From Lachnospiraceae bacterium (lineage in GTDB: Bacteria; Bacillota; Clostridia; Lachnospirales; Lachnospiraceae): a DNA stretch of 64,000 nt. Made by a program: the position numbers and the translations under genes. Location of the stretch: positions 30,411 through 94,410 of the forward strand of contig JAAVZR010000009.1 of NCBI GenBank assembly GCA_022791755.1, in the 5' to 3' direction. The notes under the pieces are model-generated. The model had not been told where the DNA came from, did not search any database, and worked only from the letters and a program-made list of their open reading frames with translations. Below are positions 1 through 7,938 of this stretch, one piece after another; the first letter of the stretch is position 1, and the number at the start of each line of letters is the position of its first letter.

Positions 1-1
1 A

Positions 2-553
2 CAGAGGCTGTACCAGCATATCGTGGCAGAGACGGGACTTATGGGCAATCGCAGCAGCAAGGTGGTAAAGAAAGCATATTATGTTCTGGCTAACACGAAC
101 ATGCCAAGTTATCTGGTGGAGAACGGTTTTATGGACAGTCTGGCAGATACGCCTGTCATTATCACGGAAGCTCACGCACAAAAGACAGTTCGTGGTATCA
201 TAACCTGGCTGGAACAGGATTGCGGTCTGAGGCATCTGGCTGAGAGCGAGGATTCCGGGCAGCAGGAAACGCCCTCGAAAGAAGAGTCGCCGGATGGCGG
301 CGAAGGTACGGATCCGACGGATTTATCCCCGGGAGCAGCGGTCATTGTCAACGGAATCATCTATGGTACAGGCAGCGGCAAGGGCTGCGGAATCGCGAAA
401 AACCATGACCGGATGTATATCACCGGTTACGCCGGAGAACGTTATCCCTATTGCTGGGGAGTGGCAAAGACAGCAGGCGGAATCCGACAGGGATGGGCCC
501 GGGCAGAGGATCTGAAGCTTGCGACGGAGTCGGCCGGGATGAGGAGACTATAA
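2..553 (+). CDS. N-acetylmuramoyl-L-alanine amidase (Amidase_3), 3' part with SH3-like domain
   Basis: The reading frame is open to the left edge, so the start and most of the catalytic domain lie outside the window. The visible N-terminal part carries the end of an Amidase_3 domain: an NRSSK...YYVLANTNMP stretch and the LVENGFM motif, whose Glu is a catalytic/zinc-site residue in this family. These zinc enzymes cut the amide bond between MurNAc and the stem peptide. After a Glu/Ser/Gly-rich linker comes an SH3-like wall-binding module (GAAVIVNG...GWARAEDL, about nt 325-515). The frame then stops abruptly at 551-553. A second SH3 module follows at once in another frame, so this end is probably artificial or mutational (see next entry). 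It is likely an exported cell-wall hydrolase. Confidence 0.85.
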   Translation, partial: QRLYQHIVAETGLMGNRSSKVVKKAYYVLANTNMPSYLVENGFMDSLADTPVIITEAHAQKTVRGIITWLEQDCGLRHLAESEDSGQQETPSKEESPDGGEGTDPTDLSPGAAVIVNGIIYGTGSGKGCGIAKNHDRMYITGYAGERYPYCWGVAKTAGGIRQGWARAEDLKLATESAGMRRL

Positions 554-780
554 AGGATTATCCGGAATGGGCGGCGATCTGTAACGAGAGGAACGTTAAT
601 GTGCGTATCGGTCCGGGGACGGAAAATGCTGTTTTGACAGCCTGGCCGAAGCTGGGACCCGGCAATGAGGTGGATGTGACCGGTGAGAAGAGGGCGCCGA
701 ATGGTAAGCTGTGGTACCGGATACGGATTGCCGGGATCCATACCGGTTGGGTGTATGGAGGATTTCTGGACAGGAGATGA
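539..780 (+). pseudogene. Out-of-frame C-terminal SH3 domain of the preceding amidase
   Basis: In the frame shifted relative to the amidase, the sequence encodes DEETIKDYPEWAAICNERN followed by a clear bacterial SH3 repeat (NVNVRIGPGTEN...WYRIRI...GWVYGGFLDRR). It lacks a convincing ribosome-binding site and start codon of its own. Adding one G to the GGG run at 536-538 would join the amidase frame (...ATESAG) directly to DEETIKDYPEW and give one protein with two C-terminal SH3 modules. I infer a one-base deletion, either real or a sequencing error, rather than an independent gene. Confidence 0.65.
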
Positions 781-798
781 GATTTTATAATGGGATTG

Positions 799-833
799 GG
801 CTGGCAGAGAGGAATTCTGTCAGCCGTTTTTTT
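799..833 (+). terminator. Rho-independent terminator after the amidase
   Basis: A ten-base stem, GGCTGGCAGA pairing with TCTGTCAGCC (one G-T pair), has a seven-base loop and is followed by a run of seven T at 827-833. Confidence 0.85.
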
Positions 834-841
834 AAAACCTA

Positions 842-870
842 TTGCTTTTTTTTGCGATTCTGCGTATAAT
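842..870 (+). promoter_or_regulatory. Promoter of the exopolysaccharide operon
   Basis: TTGCTT at 842-847, a 17-base spacer and a perfect TATAAT at 865-870. Transcription would begin near 877 and give a leader of about 330 nt before the first gene. A second TATAAT-like box lies at 982-987 without a good -35 element. Confidence 0.6.
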
Positions 871-876
871 AGCTAA

Positions 877-1210
877 AGATTCAGGGGAACTTGAATAGAT
901 AAAATTTTAAAATTTATAAAAATAATAAATATTGTAATATCTTAGAATACCCTTGCAGCCTGGGCACCTGGGTTTTCCTGATATAATATAATGAAAATCA
1001 AAGCATTCCATCGGATCGTATGTTTCTTAGTAGAGAGCAGCCATCCGTAAGCTTTATATAGATTGCCATGGTCATGACGACATATTTCGTGAGCGTGGAT
1101 GGCGAAGCATACCCTTACAGGGTTCTTTTTTTATACCTTTTTGGAGAACGTATTTTGAAAGCGTATTCAGATAGTATCCTTTTTCAGAACAGATTATAGG
1201 AGGAGAGGAT
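877..1210 (+). promoter_or_regulatory. Long structured leader with terminator ahead of loaP
   Basis: The leader has no ORF. It contains a long-range stem, GCCATCC (1040-1046) with GGATGGC (1097-1103). Directly after it is a terminator hairpin, ACCCT-TAC-AGGGT (1111-1123), followed by a T-rich tract at 1124-1132. LoaP proteins are known to bind a hairpin in the nascent leader RNA and to make RNA polymerase read through downstream terminators. The closed stem just before the terminator is the obvious candidate for such a site. The pairing is seen; the LoaP role is inferred. Confidence 0.55.
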
Positions 1211-1753
1211 TTGTATTATGTAATTCAGGTGGCACCAGGAATGGAAGAGCGGACGGAAACTTGGATTCGAAACAAAGTAAAGCATGACGTATATGATTGT
1301 TGTTTTCACCCGGTACGCCACAGGAGGAAAAAGTTTCATGGGGAATGGAAGGATCTGTATGAAAAGCTTCTGCCGGGGTATGTGTTTATTGTAAGCGATT
1401 TGATTCACGAATTATATCAGGAATTGGGACAAGTTCCTGCATTTACTAAAATACTGGGTAAAGAGGGAGATTATTTTACATCTCTTCATGAAAATGAGGT
1501 GGACTGGCTGGGAAGGATTATGGTTCCGGGCCTGTCTGACGAGGGGTATGCTGAAATAGGATTATCAAAGATAATTGTAACAAAGCAGAATACGATAGAG
1601 ATTTTATCGGGGCCTCTGCAAAATCTCAAAGACAGGATACGGAAGATCAATCTGCACAAACGGATCGCAGAGGTGGAAGTAGACTTTATGGGAAGGAAAA
1701 AGATAGTCTATTTGGGAATTGAGTTGGTTAAGACGGGGGAAGACCTTGAATAG
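1211..1753 (+). CDS. loaP: LoaP-type antiterminator (NusG paralogue)
   Basis: This 180-aa protein has a NusG N-terminal (NGN) domain in about residues 1-105 (YYVIQVAPGMEE start, LLPGYVFI motif) and a KOW-like C-terminal domain (about 120-175, ending in VEVDFMGRKKIVYLGIELV). LoaP and RfaH-like NusG paralogues bind RNA polymerase and allow it to pass terminators in long operons. The LoaP subfamily is typical of Firmicutes polysaccharide and antibiotic clusters. It is the first gene of an operon of more than 12 kb and sits just behind a leader terminator, as expected. The TTG start at 1211 is chosen because an AGGAGGAGAGG ribosome-binding site lies directly upstream. Confidence 0.85.
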   Translation: MYYVIQVAPGMEERTETWIRNKVKHDVYDCCFHPVRHRRKKFHGEWKDLYEKLLPGYVFIVSDLIHELYQELGQVPAFTKILGKEGDYFTSLHENEVDWLGRIMVPGLSDEGYAEIGLSKIIVTKQNTIEILSGPLQNLKDRIRKINLHKRIAEVEVDFMGRKKIVYLGIELVKTGEDLE

Positions 1754-1768
1754 GAGGGAGGATCTTAA

Positions 1769-2710
1769 GTGAAAAAACTTGCAGTTACAGGAATCACCGG
1801 AAAAAGCGGATTATTTTTTCTTTCTGAGGTATTGAAGAATGAAGGGATTTTTTTAGACAGATGGAAAGAAATACGTTTTTCATCGAGAGAATGTGAAAAA
1901 GCAGAGAAGATTAAGAGCCGTGTAAAAAAATCTGAGATAACCTTCAGGCCGTTTATCGGAGATACGACAGACAGCGTATTTTGTGAAAAATTATGTGCCG
2001 GCTGTGATACATTGCTTCATATTGCCGGAATACACAGCAGTCGAATTATGGTTGAGGCAGCGATTAAAGCAGGGGTTAAGAGGATGATTCTGGTCCATAC
2101 GACAGGAATTTATTCAAAATATAAAGCGGCCGGAGAAGAGTACCGGGAAACGGATAAAATTGTTTACCGGCTTTGTGCAGAGAACCAGATTATATTGAGT
2201 ATCCTTCGTCCTACGATGATTTACGGGACCTTGAATGACGGAAACGTATCGGTATTTATACGTATGATTGATAAGCTTCCCGTTATGCCTACAGTCAATG
2301 GAGGAAGATACGAATTACAGCCGGTACACTGCCGGGATTTGGGAGCGGCTTATTTTAGAGTGCTAATGAATGAAGAAGTTTGCAGTGGTAATGATTATAT
2401 TCTTTCGGGCGGTGAACCGATTGAATTGCGCAGAATGTTTGAAGAAATTGCACAGAACCTTGAAAAGAAAAAGCATTTTATCAGCTGTCCCTATCCGATT
2501 GCGTATGCAGGCGCTTGGTTTATATATATGTTGACGTTGGGAAAGAAGGATTACCGGGAAAAGGTACAGAGACTTGTGGAGCCTAGAATATATGGTCATG
2601 AAAAAGCGACGCAGGATTTCGGATATGCCCCCAGAACATTTCAGGAGGGTATCATAGATGAAGTAAGAATGTATACGCGGCAAAAGGAGCGGAGCTGCCA
2701 GAAAAAATAA
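1769..2710 (+). CDS. NAD(P)-dependent extended SDR family sugar epimerase/dehydratase
   Basis: The 313-aa protein begins with a Rossmann glycine motif (VTGITGKSG, G8-x2-G11-x2-G14). It has the SDR order GDTTD, LLHIAG, a YSKYK segment that may be the catalytic YxxxK, and LRPTMIYG, which is typical of atypical or extended SDRs acting on nucleotide sugars or quinones. The GTG start follows AGGAGGGAGGATC. It lies 15 nt after loaP and so is in the same operon. The substrate cannot be read. Its place before the initiating transferase suggests it modifies the undecaprenyl-linked or nucleotide-linked first sugar. Confidence 0.7.
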   Translation: MKKLAVTGITGKSGLFFLSEVLKNEGIFLDRWKEIRFSSRECEKAEKIKSRVKKSEITFRPFIGDTTDSVFCEKLCAGCDTLLHIAGIHSSRIMVEAAIKAGVKRMILVHTTGIYSKYKAAGEEYRETDKIVYRLCAENQIILSILRPTMIYGTLNDGNVSVFIRMIDKLPVMPTVNGGRYELQPVHCRDLGAAYFRVLMNEEVCSGNDYILSGGEPIELRRMFEEIAQNLEKKKHFISCPYPIAYAGAWFIYMLTLGKKDYREKVQRLVEPRIYGHEKATQDFGYAPRTFQEGIIDEVRMYTRQKERSCQKK

Positions 2711-2741
2711 AAGCATATGTGGATTATTGCGGAGAACAGGG

Positions 2742-4817
2742 ATGAGAAAATCTAAAAAAGCAAAAATACTTACGGGATGTATAGCCTTTTTCGGCGGCGT
2801 ATTTGCTTTGCTGTATTATGTTGCGAAGAGAGATCCGGAGAATTTTGATAATAATAAAAAAAAAGTTTCTCAGGAGCCGTCAAAAACAGAACGGTCATAC
2901 AAATATGATTTCCAGCCTACTATATATGAAGGAACAGTGAAGCCTTTTATTGATAAAACGCTTTCCTTTATGGGACTGATACTTTTAGCTCCGCTGTACC
3001 TTATTATTGCAGCGGCGGTGTATGCGGATGACCCGGGTCCTGTTTTCTTCAGGCAGAAGCGAGTGGGAAAAGATAAAACATTTTTCTTTTTGCATAAATT
3101 CCGGACCATGAAACTTTCTACACCTCATGATGTTCCCACACATCAGCTGTCGGATCCGGATCAGTATATTACAAAGGTGGGAAGAATATTACGAAAATAC
3201 AGTCTGGATGAACTTCCGCAGATCTGGGATATTTTTCGGGGACGTATGAGTATTATCGGACCGCGGCCGGCCCTGTGGAATCAGAACGACCTGATAAAGG
3301 AGCGTGAAAAATACGGCGCAAACAGCGTTATGCCGGGACTGACCGGATGGGCGCAGATCAATGGGAGAGATGAACTGGAGATACCGGTCAAAGCCGGATT
3401 AGATGGAGAATATGTAAAACATTTGAAGCAGGGCGGATGGAGCGCCTTGTTTTTTGATGTGAAATGTTTTCTGGGCACAATTACTTCGGCGTTAAAAGGA
3501 GAAGGCGTTGTCGAAGGAGGAACAGGGGAGCTGCATAAAAATGCGGAAGAAAACGATCGGAGAATCGTTAACGAAAATACGGATGGCGTGTTAGGAAGTG
3601 AAGCTGTAAAAGATGCCAAAAATAATATATTAGTAATCTGTCAATATTATTATCCTGAAAATTTTCAGATAACGCCAATTTGTGAACATCTTGCGAGGGA
3701 CGGTTATCGTGTTACCGTATTAACCGGTTTGCCTAATTATCCAGACGGTGTGATTCCAAAAGAATATAGAAAAGGTCACAGAGACGAGTATATTAACGGC
3801 GTCCATGTGATTCGCACCTATGAGATTCCCCGTGGAAAGGGCGCTGTAAAGTTAGGATTTAATTATCTTAGTTATTCCCTGACATCATATAAAAAAGTTT
3901 TGGAACTTAATGATAAATTTGACCTGGTATTTGTTTACCAGTTGTCTCCTGTTTTAATGGGATTACCAGGTTTACGATACGCAAGGAAATATAAAAAGCC
4001 TTTATTCTTGTATTGCTGCGATCTTTGGCCGGAGTCTATGAAAATGTATATAAAGAATGAGAATAATCCGGTGTTTAAGATAGTTAAAACAATAAGCAGG
4101 AAAATTTATACATCAGCAGATTTGCTGGCGGTACAGTCAAGGAGTTTTTCTTCCTATTTAAGAGATACACATGGTATCCCAGATGAAAGATTTGTTTATA
4201 TGCCGGCCTTTGCTGATGAAACATATCTGGAAATGGATTTTTCTACGGAAGATGAAGTCACGGATTTTGTATTTCTTGGGAATCTTGGTATTGCTCAGAA
4301 CCTGCTTGCCGTATTGGACGCGGTAAATAAAATCAAAAATGTGCCGGGGTTCAGGGTTCATTTCGTGGGTGAGGGTACATGTCTGAATGAGATGAAAGAG
4401 TATGCGGCTAAAAATGATTTGAAAGATATCGTTAAGTTTTATGGCAGACGTCCCATAGAAGAGATGCCTGGATATTATAAGCTGGCAGATGTATGCCTGG
4501 TTTCTTTGAAAGCGGATAACGCCACCGGACTGACATTGCCGTCAAAGGTTCAAGGCTATATGGCAGCAGGAAAGCCTATTATCGGTATGATTGATGGATC
4601 GGCGAGAAAGGTAATCCATGATTCAAATTGCGGCATTTGTGTGTCAGCTGATGATATTGATGGGTTTGCAGAAGTAATGAAACAATTTATTGAAAATAAA
4701 GAAAAATATACGGAGTATGGGGAGAACGGAAGAAATTATTTTAAAGAAAATTTTTGCGAGGATGTTTTTATGAACAGACTTGAGCAGAGTTTCAAAATAT
4801 TATTAGGGGAGAACTAA
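2742..4817 (+). CDS. Fusion of initiating phosphoglycosyltransferase and GT4 (WbuB/WcaI-like) glycosyltransferase
   Basis: About 691 aa. An N-terminal hydrophobic helix (residues about 10-28) precedes a monotopic bacterial sugar transferase domain (about 65-260) with a reentrant helix, DPGPVFFRQKRVG, KFRTM, the catalytic LDELPQ Asp-Glu pair, IIGPRP and PGLTGWAQINGRD. After a charged linker (about 261-293) a complete GT4 enzyme follows, starting ILVICQYYYPENFQ. It has LYCCDLWPES, LPSKVQGYMAAGKP and an FGRRP segment as in WbuB/WcaI enzymes. The first domain would load sugar-1-phosphate onto undecaprenyl phosphate and the second would add the next sugar, both on the inner membrane face. The ATG at 2742 is chosen over the TTG at 2727 because of GGAG seven bases upstream. 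These two activities are usually separate proteins. Confidence 0.85.
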   Translation: MRKSKKAKILTGCIAFFGGVFALLYYVAKRDPENFDNNKKKVSQEPSKTERSYKYDFQPTIYEGTVKPFIDKTLSFMGLILLAPLYLIIAAAVYADDPGPVFFRQKRVGKDKTFFFLHKFRTMKLSTPHDVPTHQLSDPDQYITKVGRILRKYSLDELPQIWDIFRGRMSIIGPRPALWNQNDLIKEREKYGANSVMPGLTGWAQINGRDELEIPVKAGLDGEYVKHLKQGGWSALFFDVKCFLGTITSALKGEGVVEGGTGELHKNAEENDRRIVNENTDGVLGSEAVKDAKNNILVICQYYYPENFQITPICEHLARDGYRVTVLTGLPNYPDGVIPKEYRKGHRDEYINGVHVIRTYEIPRGKGAVKLGFNYLSYSLTSYKKVLELNDKFDLVFVYQLSPVLMGLPGLRYARKYKKPLFLYCCDLWPESMKMYIKNENNPVFKIVKTISRKIYTSADLLAVQSRSFSSYLRDTHGIPDERFVYMPAFADETYLEMDFSTEDEVTDFVFLGNLGIAQNLLAVLDAVNKIKNVPGFRVHFVGEGTCLNEMKEYAAKNDLKDIVKFYGRRPIEEMPGYYKLADVCLVSLKADNATGLTLPSKVQGYMAAGKPIIGMIDGSARKVIHDSNCGICVSADDIDGFAEVMKQFIENKEKYTEYGENGRNYFKENFCEDVFMNRLEQSFKILLGEN

Positions 4818-4822
4818 ATAAA

Positions 4823-5881
4823 ATGTCAATATTAAGCGGAAAAACATTGATGATTACAGGCGGAACAGGATCCTTTGGAAATACTGTTTTGAACAAATTC
4901 CTCACCACAGACATTGGTGAAATAAGGATTTTTTCAAGGGATGAAAAGAAACAAGACGATATGCGCCATTTATATCAGGCTAAATTTTCAGGATATTCGG
5001 ATAAAATTAAATTTTATATCGGTGATGTCAGAGATATTCAATCCATAAAAAATGCCATGCATGATGTGGATTTTATATTTCATGCCGCGGCATTGAAACA
5101 GGTTCCTTCCTGTGAATTTTTCCCGGTAGAGGCAGTGAAGACTAACGTGCTGGGGACGGAAAACGTACTGACGGCTGCTATTGAGGAAGGGGTTCAGAGA
5201 ATCATCTGTCTTTCGACAGACAAGGCGGCATATCCTGTGAACGCTATGGGAGCTTCGAAAGCGATGATGGAAAAAGTTATTGTAGCCAAAAGCCGTACTA
5301 TAAAACCTGAAAAAACGAAAATTTGTTGTACCCGGTATGGGAATGTTTTGTGCTCTCGCGGATCAGTAGTTCCGCTTTGGATAGATCAAATCCGAAACAG
5401 AGAACCGATTACCGTTACGGCGCCGGAAATGACAAGGTTTGTTATGAGCTTACCCGAAGCGGTAGATTTGGTGCTGTTTGCGTTTGAAAAGGGTGAATCG
5501 GGAGATATTCTTGTTCAGAAAGCACCGGCCTGTACGATCGAAACCCTTGCCAGGGCAACGGTGGAAATATTTGATCCGGGTCATGAAATTAAGGTGATAG
5601 GCATACGCCATGGTGAGAAGATGTATGAGACGCTGCTTACTAATGAAGAATGTGCCCATGCGGTTGATTTAGGGAATTTTTATCGGGTTCCGTGTGATAA
5701 ACGCAGTCTTAATTATGATAAATATTTTATTCATGGAGACGCTGAAAGAAATACTCTCTCAGAATTTAACAGTAACAATACAAAGCTTCTGAATGTGAAG
5801 GAAGTAAAAGAAAAATTGTTGTCGCTTAATTATATCCAGGATGAATTAGTAAATTGGGAAGTTAAACAGGGGAAAAAATGA
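4823..5881 (+). CDS. UDP-GlcNAc 4,6-dehydratase/5-epimerase, CapE/FnlA type
   Basis: The 352-aa SDR has MITGGTGSFGN at the N-terminus, the conserved FSRDEKKQDDMR stretch, HAAALKQVP and STDKA..PVNAMGASK, all hallmarks of the FlaA1/CapE/FnlA dehydratases. The family removes water across C4-C6 of UDP-GlcNAc and, in CapE/FnlA, also inverts C5 to reach L-sugars. The family is well recognised; the stereochemistry is inferred from the RmlD-like and 2-epimerase genes that follow. It starts 5 nt after the fusion gene and overlaps the next gene by four bases (ATGA). Confidence 0.85.
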   Translation: MSILSGKTLMITGGTGSFGNTVLNKFLTTDIGEIRIFSRDEKKQDDMRHLYQAKFSGYSDKIKFYIGDVRDIQSIKNAMHDVDFIFHAAALKQVPSCEFFPVEAVKTNVLGTENVLTAAIEEGVQRIICLSTDKAAYPVNAMGASKAMMEKVIVAKSRTIKPEKTKICCTRYGNVLCSRGSVVPLWIDQIRNREPITVTAPEMTRFVMSLPEAVDLVLFAFEKGESGDILVQKAPACTIETLARATVEIFDPGHEIKVIGIRHGEKMYETLLTNEECAHAVDLGNFYRVPCDKRSLNYDKYFIHGDAERNTLSEFNSNNTKLLNVKEVKEKLLSLNYIQDELVNWEVKQGKK

Positions 5882-6735
5882 AATTTTTAGTAATTGGTTG
5901 TAACGGCATGGCAGGACATATGATATCCGTATATTTAAACGAAAAGGGATATAATGTTATCGGATATGCCAGACAGAAATCCAGATTTGTCGATACGGTT
6001 ATCGGGGACGCCACAGACTTTCATTTATTAAAAGATACGATTTTAAAAGGTAATTATGATACTGTGATTAATTGTGTAGGACTTTTAAATCAGTTTGCGG
6101 AAAATAATCATCCCATGGCAGTTTTACTTAACGCGTATCTGCCTCATTATCTGGCACAGGCGACATTTCATACGGATACTCAGATCATACAAATGAGTAC
6201 AGACTGTGTGTTTTCGGGAAAGACGGGTGGCTATACTGAACAGTCGGTTCCGGATGGGAAGCTTTTTTATGACAGATCAAAAGCAATGGGAGAACTTGAC
6301 GACGGTAAAAATATAACATTTCGAAACTCAATTATCGGACCGGATATTAAAGAAAGTGGAATAGGACTTTTAAACTGGTTTATGAAACAGAAGGAAGCGG
6401 TATACGGTTATACCAGGGCTATTTGGACGGGGCAGACTACTTTGCAGTTAGCAAAGACGATGGAAGCTGCGGCAAAAAGCAGAGCACATGGACTGTATAA
6501 CGCCGTACCGGCGCGGTCTGTTAATAAATATGAATTACTTAATTTTTTTAATATGTATATTCGGCGTGAACCGATAAAGATTGAGCCCATGGAAGAGTAT
6601 GCGGTTGACAAATCATTAATACGGACCAGGTTTGATGGTTTTGATTATGTGATACCGGATTATGAGTTTATGGTGAAAGAATTAGGAGACTGGATGCGGG
6701 CACATAAAGAATTGTACCCACACTATGAATTGTAA
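5878..6735 (+). CDS. RmlD-like SDR reductase for UDP-4-keto-L-HexNAc
   Basis: The 285-aa protein resembles dTDP-4-dehydrorhamnose reductase: GCNGMAGHM nucleotide-binding loop, VINCVGLLNQ, STDCVFSGKTGGYTE and a YDRSK catalytic YxxxK. It lies between a CapE-like dehydratase and a CapG-like 2-epimerase, the position of the C4 reductase. CapF/FnlB reductases are longer and carry a C-terminal cupin domain, which is absent here. The RmlD-like form is the arrangement described for UDP-L-QuiNAc synthesis (WbvB-WbvR-WbvD). So L-QuiNAc/L-RhaNAc is at least as likely a product as L-FucNAc. The function is inferred from family and context. Confidence 0.75.
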   Translation: MKFLVIGCNGMAGHMISVYLNEKGYNVIGYARQKSRFVDTVIGDATDFHLLKDTILKGNYDTVINCVGLLNQFAENNHPMAVLLNAYLPHYLAQATFHTDTQIIQMSTDCVFSGKTGGYTEQSVPDGKLFYDRSKAMGELDDGKNITFRNSIIGPDIKESGIGLLNWFMKQKEAVYGYTRAIWTGQTTLQLAKTMEAAAKSRAHGLYNAVPARSVNKYELLNFFNMYIRREPIKIEPMEEYAVDKSLIRTRFDGFDYVIPDYEFMVKELGDWMRAHKELYPHYEL

Positions 6736-6746
6736 AGGAGACCGAG

Positions 6747-7883
6747 ATGGGAACAGTAAGAAAACTAAGGTTGATGACCATAGTTGGAACACGTCCGGAA
6801 ATAATAAAAATGTCTGCTGTTATAAAGAAATGCGACCAATATTTTGACCATGTTTTAGTACACACAGGACAGAATTATGATTATACATTAAACGAAGTCT
6901 TTTTTAATGATTTAGGGCTTCGGGCCCCTGACTACTATCTAGGCGTTGCAGGTGAGAATATTGGACAGACGATGGGGAACGTAATTTCCAAATCGTATGA
7001 ATTTATGATAAAGGTTAAGCCGGATGCAGTTATTGTTTTAGGCGATACGAATTCATGCCTTTCCGTTATTTCAGCGAAGAGATTAAAAATCCCGGTATTT
7101 CATATGGAGGCGGGAAATCGTTGTAAGGATGAAAATCTTCCGGAGGAAGTGATTCGCAGGATTGTGGATGTGACAAGTGATGTGAATCTTTGCTACTCGG
7201 AAAATGCAAGAAAATACATTTTGGATTCTGGCGTCAGGCCTGAGTATACCTATGTTGTGGGATCGCCGATGGCTGAAGTACTGGATGCTGGTTTAGAGAG
7301 CATAGAGAACAGCAGTATAATGGAAAAGCTTGCGTTGACAGCAGGAAAATATATATTGCTTTCGGCTCATCGTGAAGAAAATATTGATACTGAAGAAAAT
7401 TTTTTTTCCTTGATGAATGCGGTAAACACGATGGCTGAAACATATGATATGCCTATTTTATATTCCTGTCATCCAAGAAGCAGAAAATATATCGATATTC
7501 GTAATTTTAAATTTGATAAGCGGGTGATCCAACATCAGCCGTTGGGCTTTTTCGATTATAATAAGCTTCAGAAAAACGCTTTTTGCGTAGTCTCGGATAG
7601 CGGAACCTTACCGGAAGAGAGTGCATATTTTAAGTTTCCGGCCGTTTCTATTCGTACATCAACGGAAAGACCGGAAGCGATGGAACGAGGCGTTTTTACT
7701 GTGGGATCTATTACTGCGGAACAGGTTCTTCAGGCAGTTGACCTTGCCGTAAGTATGCATGTTAACGGAGATGATGCCGGTAGCGTTCCTGCATATATAG
7801 ATAATAATGTATCAACGAAGGTTGTGAAAATTATTCAGAGCTATGTTGGTATTATTAATAGAATGGTTTGGCGGAAGATATGA
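6747..7883 (+). CDS. Non-hydrolysing UDP-HexNAc 2-epimerase (WecB/CapG/FnlC family)
   Basis: The 378-aa protein has the family's IVGTRPEIIKMSAV start, HTGQNYDY, LGDTNSCLS, HMEAGNRC, SAHREENID and SDSGTLPEES, which are substrate and catalytic motifs of UDP-GlcNAc 2-epimerases. In the CapE-reductase-CapG pathway it inverts C2 of the L-configured intermediate to give UDP-L-FucNAc or UDP-L-QuiNAc. The MGNVISK and MEAGNRCKDENLPEE forms are those of the CapG/FnlC branch. It is co-transcribed with its neighbours, 11 nt after the reductase. The reaction depends on the pathway assignment. Confidence 0.85.
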   Translation: MGTVRKLRLMTIVGTRPEIIKMSAVIKKCDQYFDHVLVHTGQNYDYTLNEVFFNDLGLRAPDYYLGVAGENIGQTMGNVISKSYEFMIKVKPDAVIVLGDTNSCLSVISAKRLKIPVFHMEAGNRCKDENLPEEVIRRIVDVTSDVNLCYSENARKYILDSGVRPEYTYVVGSPMAEVLDAGLESIENSSIMEKLALTAGKYILLSAHREENIDTEENFFSLMNAVNTMAETYDMPILYSCHPRSRKYIDIRNFKFDKRVIQHQPLGFFDYNKLQKNAFCVVSDSGTLPEESAYFKFPAVSIRTSTERPEAMERGVFTVGSITAEQVLQAVDLAVSMHVNGDDAGSVPAYIDNNVSTKVVKIIQSYVGIINRMVWRKI

Positions 7884-7938
7884 TTTGGAATATATTTCCG
7901 GCTTATGGCCGTCAACTGCCGATAAGAGGAAACCAGGC

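Noticed and set aside
2727..2741. TTG start five codons upstream of the PGT-GT4 fusion
   Set aside because: The ATG at 2742 has GGAG at the right distance; the TTG has none.
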